A DNA stretch of 64,000 nt, taken from Hyparrhenia diplandra. Taxonomy: Eukaryota > Streptophyta > Magnoliopsida > Poales > Poaceae. The position numbers were made by a program, and so were the translations under genes. Shown here one piece after another: positions 55,531 through 64,000 of this stretch; positions within the stretch are counted from its first letter, which is position 1, and every line of letters starts with the position of its first letter. The notes beneath the pieces were generated by a model. The model saw only the letters and a list, made by a program, of their open reading frames with translations. It searched no databases and was not told the origin of the DNA. Where the stretch lies: positions 248,001-312,000 of the forward strand of contig JADLZK010008231.1 of NCBI GenBank assembly GCA_015847255.1, read 5' to 3'.

Positions 55531-56778
55531 TGATTTGGGTACCATAATCGAGGATACCCAAGGCACTCTACCTTTAATGAAGAAGCTCTCTCCTAAACCG
55601 GGCAAGGCGTAAGGACCCCCAAAGTCTAAAATACCCCGAAGGCACTACGGGGCCCGCAATGAGCCCGTGGCTCATCGCCGAGGGCACCTCAACCCGAGGA
55701 AGGGACGAATTATGATTCGCCCGAGACCCCTCGGCTCGTACAGGAGGTTTTCGATTCGCCCGAGGCCCCCTCGACACTTGGCATGTTCGATTCTCCCTAG
55801 AGGTCATCGGTGAACGCCTCGACGATATGCCCTTGACCAACGGACCTGACCAGAAGACATGCACATTAAATGCACTCTAGCACCCTCAATCCCCACCGGC
55901 AACGCCGGATTCTCATAAGACTCGACAAGACCAATGTCAAATCCCACCTTCACATGTAATGATTACGCCTCGGGGATGGTCAACCGGCGTTGTTCTCCCC
56001 ACATCGAGCGCTGTTTCAACCACCACGACAAGGACCCTCTGCTATGTCAACTCATGTGCCCATACTGGCACCCCTCGGATGGGGAGGCAAGTACATCGAG
56101 ACACCCTCAAACACTTTGCTCCCAAGAGCCTGGCGCCACCGTAGCGCCCCTCGGGCATTGTGGCTACGGCGGTCTCCAGGCCTCGGTCCCGGGGTTTAGA
56201 TCCTGTCCGAGACTCCCTCGGGGATCGTTCACCCTTGGCCCTCTGCACGGTCAGATCTACAGGGGATTTGATGTACTTCACGTGACGGCCGCGTCGTCCA
56301 CTAGAGCAAGCACCTCCTTCTACATCACCGCAAGACATGGAGTACAACCACCATGCCTCGCCCACGTCACTACATAGAAAGCCCATAGGGCTCGAGTACG
56401 GTCCTTCGGTTGGGAGAAAGACATGTAACCAGTGCACCTCCCTTGATGCCTATAAAAGGGAGGGCCGGGTAGACACGGGGCATGTCAACACACACACTCT
56501 CTAGCTTGACCTCATGCGATATTGGCAATAGACTCAACCAAACACCAAACCTCTCACGAGACTTGGGACACGCTCCCTCTCTCCACCCACTTGTACCCCC
56601 CTATTACGAGCACCCCGGTGCAAGATAATACAATCCTCTTGCTCACTCTGGACGCTTAGGGCATCCCTCGGCCTGAACCAGTATAAACCCTTTGTGTCAT
56701 TCTTGCCCCACCATCCGGATTAGGGAACGCGCAGCATTACATCACTAGTTGGTTAGGTCCCGGATTAAAACACCGACA
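55531..56778 (+). repeat. 3' LTR of the large Tat-type element
   Basis: Starts TGATTTGGGTACCATAATCG, where the first bases differ from TGTCGGG of the partner, and ends AAAACACCGACA, followed by the GGTTG target duplication. TATA at CCTATAAAAGGGAGG (about 56449). Confidence 0.9.
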
Positions 56779-56783
56779 GGTTG

Positions 56784-58440
56784 CTAAATGAATCCCAATT
56801 TGTTGAACGTTATTTATGAGACCCTGTTCTACTATTTGGTTTTTGATCTTGTAGTCCAAAGAATTCCATACCACGACATATCTGGGATAGTAGTCATTAG
56901 TGAAAAAAGAAATAGTTATACAAAGGAGTAAAAAGTAAACCCATCTCCAATCGTCCAATAATTCTTATCTTTAGACCACTCTGTTCAATTTGAAATAGAT
57001 TAAATCTCATCTATTTATATTAAATGTTTTCTCATGGCAGAAAATGATGGAGGCATTTGTGTTACCATACAGTCATGGAAGGACATGAATAAAAGATCAG
57101 TTCATTCTAAAAGCTTAAATGATGCAGCTCCTGACCACAAATACAGGAACCAGGAACTGAATCCCTATACACCATATGCAAGTAAACAAGAGCATGTAAC
57201 GGCAAGCAACAAAACATTGAGAACCTTAAATGTGTTGTGGATAGTACAGCATTGTAATTAAACACACGCTCTGAAAACTGAAGAAGGAATAATAACCAAG
57301 AGGAATAATAGATAGATAACGTGCATAGTAACTGGTATAGACACATACACTATTCGTACAGTCCATGCATTATTTGCTTGCTGTTTTTTTTTATTCTTTC
57401 CACCTATTTGACTTCTACGAAGAAAAATTGCAATAAAAAAGATAGTAACTGATAATTCTTTTACCAATCGAACGATACCTGTGACACTGTCTCTTAACAT
57501 TATAGATCTTTGTTACCAATAAAACTTCTGATATATGCATGAGTAGGAACAGCATAGCGCACGCCTCACAAAGCGAAGAGTACATATACTGATCGGGTAC
57601 TAAATATACAGAGAAATACGAACTGTAAATTGAAACTCCAACCACACAGCAACATGGCAAGCGAACACCAAGGGACATAAAGAATTTAGTGAAATACCTG
57701 GCTAACTAAACACGTGGGCGTAGGAACATAGGTAGCCACATAACTCAAAGGTTGCAATTCTTTTTTACCTGGTAGCACACACACCAAACCCAGTAATTCA
57801 CATGATATGCTTGCAGTCATATACATAGGAAAATGTTTGTGCACTTGCAAGAGATAAAGGTGAATTGTTTCTATGAAATAGTATGAATCAATTTTATTTG
57901 CTGCACCTAAACCGGTAACATTTTCCGTACAGCTTGTAGATGCACACCTTCAATTTAATAAAGAGGAAGAAAAAAACAGATGGCTTTTATCTCCCAGCTT
58001 AGGAAATCACAACATGGAAAAAAGTGTAACATTAGTTTTCTTTGATGTACCTAAACTTGATTGAAGGAACACAGGTAATTCACCTTTACCTTAGAGAGAG
58101 CTATTCAACAATAAAATTATAAACATCACAACGATACAGAGCAGAGCCAATTGTCTAATTAGGTAATTCGCTAACCTGTTATAGCCTACTGCAACAGGAT
58201 ATCAAAGGGGATTTTTAGAGGCTTCAGAAGCATACCGTACAGACTTGCAGAAAAATAAATCAAATGCACGCCAAATAAGTAACATTAAGTCCACATATTG
58301 GAAGGTTTAGAGGACCAGCTCAAATTTACAAGCTCAAATAACTCTGCACAGAAATCATAAATCAGCAAGGGTTAAATTGCCGCAGCAGCTCACATCTGAG
58401 AGAAGGAAATATGAGGATCGAACAGCAACAGATCGATAAT
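56784..58440. other. AT-rich gene-like but non-coding DNA
   Basis: No exon, RNA gene or repeat end could be supported on either strand. T-rich and A-rich runs with CAG/CTG sites suggest introns of a minus-strand gene; this is inference. Confidence 0.3.
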
Positions 58441-58469
58441 AAGATGAGGACGAACCCTATGACTGACGG

Positions 58470-58730
58470 AGGAGATGAGGACGACATCCAACAGGCAGAG
58501 GTGGGGGAGGGTTAGGGTTGGAACCGCGCCGGTGACCTCAGGCATGGGGGCTGAGCCACGTGAGGGGGGTGAGGCGGAGGGGAGGCGGCCACCAGCGCGC
58601 CGCCCGGGGACGGCGCCATCGCCGCGCCCGCCCCCGTGTCGGGAGAAACCGAGGGGAGAGGGACGGGGAGAGCGATAGGAGTCGTCGTTTTGTTTTTAGG
58701 CGAGGGGGCCTGGTTATATTTGGAGGGCCG
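58470..58730 (-). other. Candidate 5' end of a minus-strand gene
   Basis: A short CpG-rich island with, on the minus strand, CCAAATATAACC as a TATA-like box (about 58710-58720) and a pyrimidine-rich leader (CCCCGTCCCTCTCCCCTCGG). An ATG at 58620 opens a 35-codon Pro/Ala-rich frame (MAPSPGGALVAASPPPHPPH), followed by an AACCCTAACCCTCCCC telo-box-like leader element. No downstream exon was recognised with confidence. Confidence 0.4.
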
Positions 58731-59945
58731 GACCAATCAGAAGCCGACACATGGACCAATCACGGGCTGTTACTGTTGAACTGTAGCATTTGGTACGATC
58801 TGGCAATCCAGGGATCATCTTAGGATTGTATTTACTACTACTACTAATATACTAGGAAAATTGCCGTGCCTTGCTATGGATGAAATGGGAGCTAGCGATA
58901 GGACGTCCTATGGCCATCGGCCCATCGGACGGTCCTAGCGAGCCCACGAACGCCAAAAAATAATGAAAAGCCCAACACACATCAGGCACACATCGGGCAA
59001 TCAGGGCGTCTTCCGTCCCCAAACCCAACGAATCGACGCCCAACTAAGCCGCTGCCCCTGTCGCATCGGCATGGCGCAGCCAAAGGGCAACCGGCGCTCA
59101 GCGGCGTTCCCTTACGGTGCAAAGCACCGCCCGGCGCTGAACTCCGTTGCGTCTCCTTCACCTGCCACCAAATCTCCTCCCTGATCTAGTATGGCGGCAG
59201 AGTTTTCCCCAAGCGGCACGGCCGGCCGAAAACACCGCCAAGCTCTCGGAGCAGCGTCGGCGGCACCATCTTCCCCAAGCGGCAGCAGAATACGATGAGT
59301 CCCACGACCTCCTCCTCGCTCTTACGAAATCACATCTACGTGGCTCGCCAACGGCAGCCCCCCCCACCCCCACCCCACAAGCCTCCTCTCGAATTCGGTG
59401 AATTTTTGTGAAATCGCATCTCTGAATTCTCTCAAAAAGCGGCAAGCGGAAGAAGCCCCCAATGTCACCGCCCTCATATATTACATGGGATCAAGTTCCC
59501 CAGGAGAAACATCCATATGCCCGTAAGCCCCCCTCCCATTGTTGCGAGAGGATTCAATGAATCTGTTCTATCAGGCTCAAGGAGATGGAGCGGTGCTAGT
59601 TCGAGGACCATCCATGGCGTGTCTCAGGTAATGAAATAGAAGATTGGAAAATGCAACATGTGGTTAGTGAACATGAAACATTATGGTTAGGCAGTATTGC
59701 AACATGTGTTTTAACCTTGGGATTATGTGCTTACCGAACATGAAACATTATGGTCAATGTGGAAATATGGAATAGCATGTGACAAAAATGCAACCTATGG
59801 TTATTGAACATGATACATGAGACATTATGCCTTGCAACATCAGTTTGAAGCATGTTAATGTTAAATTTTAAATATATTTGATCTGATTCAGGTTGCATTG
59901 CAGCTGTCTTCTTGTTTTGTACCAATGCAACATACAATAATAGCT
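58731..59945. other. Intergenic DNA and leader of the FAR1-like fragment
   Basis: No gene is supported. CTAATATACTAGGAAAATTG plus CCGTGCCTTGCTATGG at 58844-58880 resembles a common grass repeat end. From 59640 the words TGCAACATG and GAACATGAAACATTATGG recur. Confidence 0.35.
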
Positions 59946-59975
59946 TGTGCAACATGTACTAATACTAGTTTTCAA

Positions 59976-60835
59976 CATGAATATATGCGGTGTTGATAGT
60001 GGAAATATGCAACACCAGAATCTTGTTGGGACGAGCCAAAATACTGAAACCTCAAGCAACAACAACTGCAGCAACACGATTGTTGATACATCGCATGGGC
60101 CTGTTGTCAAAGTAAGAAACTTTGCACTAAATGAAACCATTGTTTCATTAGTTTGAATTCAAAAAAAAGAGGGTGCATATGTTAGTATTGCCTAAAACTT
60201 TTTGCGAGCACTTTTATGCAGGGCCAAGGTCAAATTGATGTCAATCAGAGTGTCTCCAACGACATAGCTGGTCTAGACAGCTTTATTCATGTGGATGTGT
60301 CATCAGAGGAAGAAATCTACTATGAAGAAGAAGATGTCGTCAGTGAAAACTGTGTTTGCCATTTGTGGGGACGCGATTTGATAGTGTTGAGGAGGCGAGG
60401 AAAGTCTACAATGCTTATGCGAAGATGGGATTCAGTATACATGCTACATCATCCGGGAAGAGTGCAGCAACAACAAACAACAGTGAACACACAAATGTTT
60501 CAAAAACCCTCTAGCCAATCAAGCACAAGGAAGGCCCGGGGAAAAGGTGGATAGATACAAAAGCATTGTGGAGCAAAAGAAAGAGAAAGCTAAGAAGAAG
60601 AAAGGTGGTCGAAGAAGGGGAAAAAGAAAGCTCCCAAATGCTCCTTTTGGGACGAAGATGATCATAGTGTAGAAGAATGCAAAAGCATGCAAAAGGCGAA
60701 AGAAATAATGGAGGCGATGAAAGCAACAAAGTTGAAGCTGTAGTGTTAGTGTTCATAATCAGGGCATAACTTGGGTTGTCTTACACACAATTGGTATAGG
60801 AAGAGGTTGAAAATGTAATTTAATTATGTTACAAG
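59976..60835 (+). pseudogene. FAR1-like (MULE-derived) gene fragment, with an intron
   Basis: Exon 1 ends VDTSHGPVVK|GTAAG at 60111 and exon 2 starts at 60222 after TTTTATGCAG. The joined frame continues GQGQIDVNQSVSNDIAGLDS and an acidic EEEIYYEEEDVV stretch. After a one-base frame change comes GTRFDSVEEARKVYNAYAKM with GFSIHA, the start of the FAR1 DNA-binding domain (F-S-E-A-fYn-YA-GF pattern). It then passes, without any MULE transposase core, to a basic KKGGRRRGKRKLPNAPFGTK segment and a worn zinc-knuckle-like GHNLGCL. FAR1 proteins are transcription factors derived from Mutator transposases. This looks like an internal-deletion pseudogene. Confidence 0.6.
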
Positions 60836-62095
60836 TAACTGAATTCTATGATGCAATTACTAGAATGAGAAAGGTGAAATGCATATGGTTTGTGTCATGA
60901 AAACACAATTATTTGTTGCTGTAATGGAAAAGGTGAAATGCAGTCTGATATTTTAGTCATGAGTATTGCAACAACATGTGGAAGGATTTTGCAACAACCT
61001 GTAAACATAGATGCAACAACCTATAGAGGTAGTTGCTACAGTCAAAAAAAATACTCAGGATCCGAGAAAAAAAAAATGCTACTACTTTGGAACCAGGTGT
61101 AGAAGGCAAAGAAAGTACTTGGTATGGGAGCACTTCCCTACTGACTGACAAATTTGCAAGATGAAAAAAGTGGCTTTAAGCACACCAACTAGTCTGTAAA
61201 CAGGGGGATTTGCAAACGTGTGGGCATCTATCAAACAGGGGATTTCCTACTATGAATTAAAAGCTCTTGTTTAGAGAAAAAAGGCCCTTGTTGTGCTGCA
61301 TGCCTGCCTGCATGATTCTCAATCAATACCAACTCCACTACTACATTAGTTTATTTATTTAGAGTTGTTGACCCACCTCAGAAGAGGATTGTTCTTGCTT
61401 ATTCCTCAACACACCTTTGCTATCATCATTAACAAGAAACTTGCACTGTCAGCCAGCCCCATCACTCACTCACTAGCAGTAACGGCACACTAGTAGTTAG
61501 TAGCCACTCTCATCGACCCTCTCTCCATCCTCCCCCCACACATAGCGCGGCCAGCGATCCATCTACGAGAGCCACCGGCCGGGCGGCCAGCCAGCCACAC
61601 ATTGCATGGGGACAAAAAGGACCACACGCACACAGACACAAACTGGCACATGGGACCCAGATCCAGAGAACAGTAGATCATAAGTAGTTGCAACAACCTG
61701 TACGAGCAGGTGCAACAGTTGAAAAAATACAAGTTCAACATTTAAGATCAGGCACTGTCACAGATATGATAACTTTTTGCATAAAGGGTATATTTGAATC
61801 ATCGAAAACAAAAAGTTGTACAACTAAATGCAGTTACTTGTAAACTTTGATTCCAAACACTGCAACAGAAGGGTTCGAGTAGTTGCAACATCATTTGTCC
61901 ATATTACCAACATAGCCATTTACACCAAAAAAAAAAAAAAAAAAACATCCATTCAGCAGAAACAGCACATGCAGCTGCCCAATTACAGAGACTAAAAGAG
62001 GTTGCATACATGAGCAACCTAAACTACAATGTATTGGTTCATTCACTACACAAAGACTAATGACCTTAGATAGCATCCATAAAAATCTTATATGA
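60836..62095. repeat. Region with dispersed TGCAACA words
   Basis: TTGCAACAACCTGTA, ATGCAACAACCTATAG, GTTGCAACATC and related words recur in both flanks of the FAR1-like fragment (59640-59960, 60960-61040, 61685-61720, 61860-61900). A poly-A run lies at about 61927-61945. No gene is supported here. Confidence 0.45.
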
Positions 62096-62200
62096 CTAAA
62101 TCAAGCGATTGTCCTTCACAAATTCCTCGACAGAGATGTCATTTATGAGCGATCGGATGAGTTGTCCAGACAATTGCATCATGTAGTCAACCATGTTGAG
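62096..62200 (-). CDS. Terminal exon of an unidentified minus-strand gene
   Basis: On the minus strand a long pyrimidine tract ends TTTTTTTTTCAG at 62201, and the following 105 bases are open and end in TAG (62096-62098). The exon encodes LNMVDYMMQLSGQLIRSLIN, then DISVEEFVKDNRLI. It is in a plausible last-exon position for the gene containing the exon at 62874-63096. Not recognised as a known domain. Confidence 0.5.
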   Translation of the reverse strand, partial: LNMVDYMMQLSGQLIRSLINDISVEEFVKDNRLI

Positions 62201-62873
62201 CTGAAAAAAAAAAAAAAAAAAAATGAGGCCAAACATAGAATGCGAACAAATGCAAAAGTGAAGATGAAAAAAAAAGACCAGTCATATTTCCTAAAGCAAA
62301 AATAAATACAAGTTGGTACACCTGATCGATTCCTGCTGTCTAGCTAATTTATTGTGGCTGACAGTTATTATCAAGTCAGAAACCAATAAGCCAAATAGTA
62401 CAGAGGAGAGGGAGCATGTGCATGTGAAAACAAAACTGAAAGCCACATTAATGTCAGTGCCAGGCAGGCAAAGCAATACTAGGACTATAGGTCACTAGGA
62501 GTACTACGATGCATCATGGATCACACTACAAGAATAAAAAGAGGAACACTAGTACTGGCTCTATCATGCACTGCTCTGATGCACAGGAACAGGAGTGCAA
62601 GTCCTCCTAAATGGCTAACAGTTGCCTGTTATCACTAAAATAAAAGTGACAGTGATCCAAAAAAAATCACTGACAAGTTGCCTCCTAAATGAACTGCAGG
62701 TAAAACAGTTGGTCAATCTCTCTGGAAAGACATGACAGTGATTGCAGCTAAAACATAACCAGAAAAGAGTAGTGTTGAGGCCTACATGAGCATTCATACA
62801 AAAAAAAAAAAAAAAAACAAATGACATTGACATTGACAGATAACTCGGTCAAACACGATAACCTTGGAATCAC
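62201..62873 (-). other. Probable intron(s) of the minus-strand gene
   Basis: AT-rich, with poly-A tracts at 62203-62222 and 62800-62818 (poly-T on the coding strand). Any additional exon here was not recognisable. Confidence 0.35.
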
Positions 62874-63096
62874 CCCTTGCTTTCAAGCCTAAACTCACGT
62901 AGGACAGGGTCTGTATGCTTTATTATCCATCTCACAAACTTGATAGGAACAGAGAAATCCTTACAAGTCAACAAAGCACCATGACCAGATAACTTAATCC
63001 AAGCCTGCCTTTCATCAGTAAATGGAAGGTTCCGACAGAGCCTATGAGCTGAAAATCTACTTAAGAAGTGCTCGGCTGCAGGAGCAAATAGAGGCC
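62874..63096 (-). CDS. Internal exon of an unidentified plant gene (mobile-domain-like)
   Basis: On the minus strand TTTTTTGTTGTCAG leads into an open exon: FAPAAEHFLSRFSAHRLCRN, LPFTDERQAWIKLSGHGALL, TCKDFSVPIKFVRWIIKHTD, ending near a GG|GTGATT donor at 62873. The pattern (a G-F/H-G-x-LL turn, then a W-I segment ending in D) resembles the N-terminal region of grass proteins linked to plant mobile domains or Ulp1-type proteases encoded in Mutator-like elements. This is a weak resemblance read by eye, and the protease part was not found. The gene start should lie upstream, towards or beyond 64000. Confidence 0.55.
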
Positions 63097-64000
63097 CTGA
63101 CAACAAAAAATGTAGAAAAACAAATGAGTTGGCATTATAAAAAATGATGCTAGAATTCATAATTTAAAGCGTGCAACGTTTAGGGGAGAGGAAAAACACA
63201 CACAAACCCTGAAATTACAAAACAAAAAATAACAAACAGGCTAGGATTGCACCCTATAAGCGAAAGCAAGTTGAATTAATAGCAAACAACATGTTGAAAA
63301 TACTAAAAACAGCATGTTGAAAATAATAAAACAGCATGTTGAAAAACAAAGCAACATACACAGATAACTGAGCAAATACATGTGCGATGTCATCCTTTTA
63401 GACTAACCATCTTGCTTAGCTATCATATAACTGCAAACACACTGCTACTCAAGCTATATGAACTGCTAATAATCTGAATTAATAGATGAAGCTTCCCAAG
63501 ACCAAAAAGCACTGGATACTGCAACCTATCATCAAACAATCAACATCAAACTAGAAATGGGTAAAATAAAGACCCTATTAGCAGGGATTGCCATAGCAAC
63601 GAGCTGCATGAGATTCCCCATTCCAGCCTCCCTACGAATCCTCCGCCTAAATCTAAAGTAATAGAACTAATACTAAGCTCAAGTACTTCAGTCTAATCTA
63701 AAACAAAGTAATTCCCAGCATATCAATGAGGAATATCAAATTTGGGAACAGATAGGCTAAATAAAATTTGTTTGGTCGACCAAACACAATGTACATCGAG
63801 CAAACAAAGCAAATTGAAAAGCTACAGACACATATAATCTGGAACTCCTAGCATTTCGCATTGCAAAACCTAGAATCTAAATTGCGAAAACATATAATCT
63901 GGGATGAAACCCTAAACCCTAGCAACTGACAAACGGGAATCCCTAGCACCAGCAATGTAGAAAAATGCAGAAAAAATCTACATGGCAAACACTAGCAACT
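63097..64000 (-). other. Upstream part of the minus-strand gene: introns and possible 5' UTR
   Basis: No further exon was recognised. Near 63900 the minus strand reads CTAGGGTTTAGGGTTTCATC, a telo-box-like leader element frequent at plant gene starts. AGCATGTTGAAAA occurs in two copies, with a third near-copy (ACATGTTGAAAA), at 63288-63345. Confidence 0.35.

Larger units (their letters stand above)
41898..56778 (+). mobile_element. Complete Tat-type Ty3/gypsy retrotransposon (14881 bases, TSD GGTTG)
   Basis: Two LTRs (41898-43095, 55531-56778) enclose gag, protease, RT, two RNase H domains, integrase and, in antisense, a Transposase_28-like gene. The target duplication GGTTG lies at 41893-41897 and 56779-56783. 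A second RNase H before integrase and a large 3' region with an antisense gene are hallmarks of the Tat lineage. Nested in its 3' part is a solo LTR (about 50819-52334). All frames are broken. Confidence 0.92.

Noticed and set aside
57034..57261. 75-codon frame on the plus strand as a gene
   Set aside because: No splice context, start context or domain; AT-rich intron-like surroundings.
61928..62222. Poly-A runs taken as retroposed tails
   Set aside because: The run at 62203-62222 is the pyrimidine tract of a splice acceptor on the minus strand; no LINE/SINE body precedes the other.
1..64000. CRISPR arrays, tRNA or rRNA genes, phage or bacterial operons
   Set aside because: No regularly spaced repeats, no cloverleaf candidates and no bacterial gene density; introns and plant retroelements show a plant nuclear genome.

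Overview
This window looks like heterochromatin-like or intergenic DNA from a grass nucleus, most likely Oryza or a close relative. The evidence is plant introns, a Poaceae-style Stowaway MITE, a CC-NBS-LRR resistance gene relic, and dense LTR retrotransposons of plant lineages: Tat-, Athila-, Reina/chromovirus- and Tekay-like Ty3/gypsy, plus Ty1/copia. No tRNA, rRNA, CRISPR or bacterial-type operon was seen. Species assignment is inference; the element classes rest on protein motifs read in the translations.

Layout: (1) 1-6432 is the 5' portion of a Tat-type gypsy element on the minus strand. It is interrupted by an LTR at the window edge (1-88) and by a solo LTR (1190-2555), and it ends at its own 5' LTR (about 4870-6432). 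(2) 6433-12914 holds a GC-rich promoter/5'UTR and a broken NLR (CC-NB-ARC-LRR) gene on the plus strand, followed by a second copy of its last exon. (3) 12915-16372 is intergenic, with a Stowaway MITE and a LINE-type zinc-binding RT remnant. (4) 16373-21460 is a chromodomain gypsy element (plus) whose chromodomain was split by a roughly 0.8 kb AACCGA-rich insertion and whose 3' LTR is truncated. (5) 21953-35590 is a Ty1/copia element (minus), cut in two by a complete 9.68 kb Athila-like gypsy element (23833-33513, TSD GAGAG). (6) 35590-39583 is the 3' end of a Tekay-like gypsy element (plus) carrying a hAT-type MITE. (7) 39584-40988 is the 3' end of another LTR element with an antisense gene. 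(8) 41898-56778 is a 14.9 kb Tat-type gypsy element (plus, TSD GGTTG) with dual RNase H, an antisense Transposase_28-like gene and a solo LTR nested inside it. (9) 56784-64000 is gene-like DNA: a candidate minus-strand gene start near 58.7 kb, a FAR1-like fragment (plus) and exons of an unidentified minus-strand gene whose start lies at or beyond the right edge.

Almost all coding capacity belongs to retroelements, and nearly all of it is broken by frameshifts or nonsense codons. Several nonsense codons are exactly what C-to-T change at CAG or CGA would produce. The longest uninterrupted frames are the Athila-like RT/RNase H/integrase frame, the NLR NB-ARC/LRR exon and a 216-codon extra ORF downstream of the Athila-like pol.

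Two patterns deserve most attention. First, two different Tat-type elements carry, between pol and the 3' LTR, an antisense gene with its own TATA box. Second, the Athila-like element carries an intact third ORF behind a TATA-type promoter-like segment.
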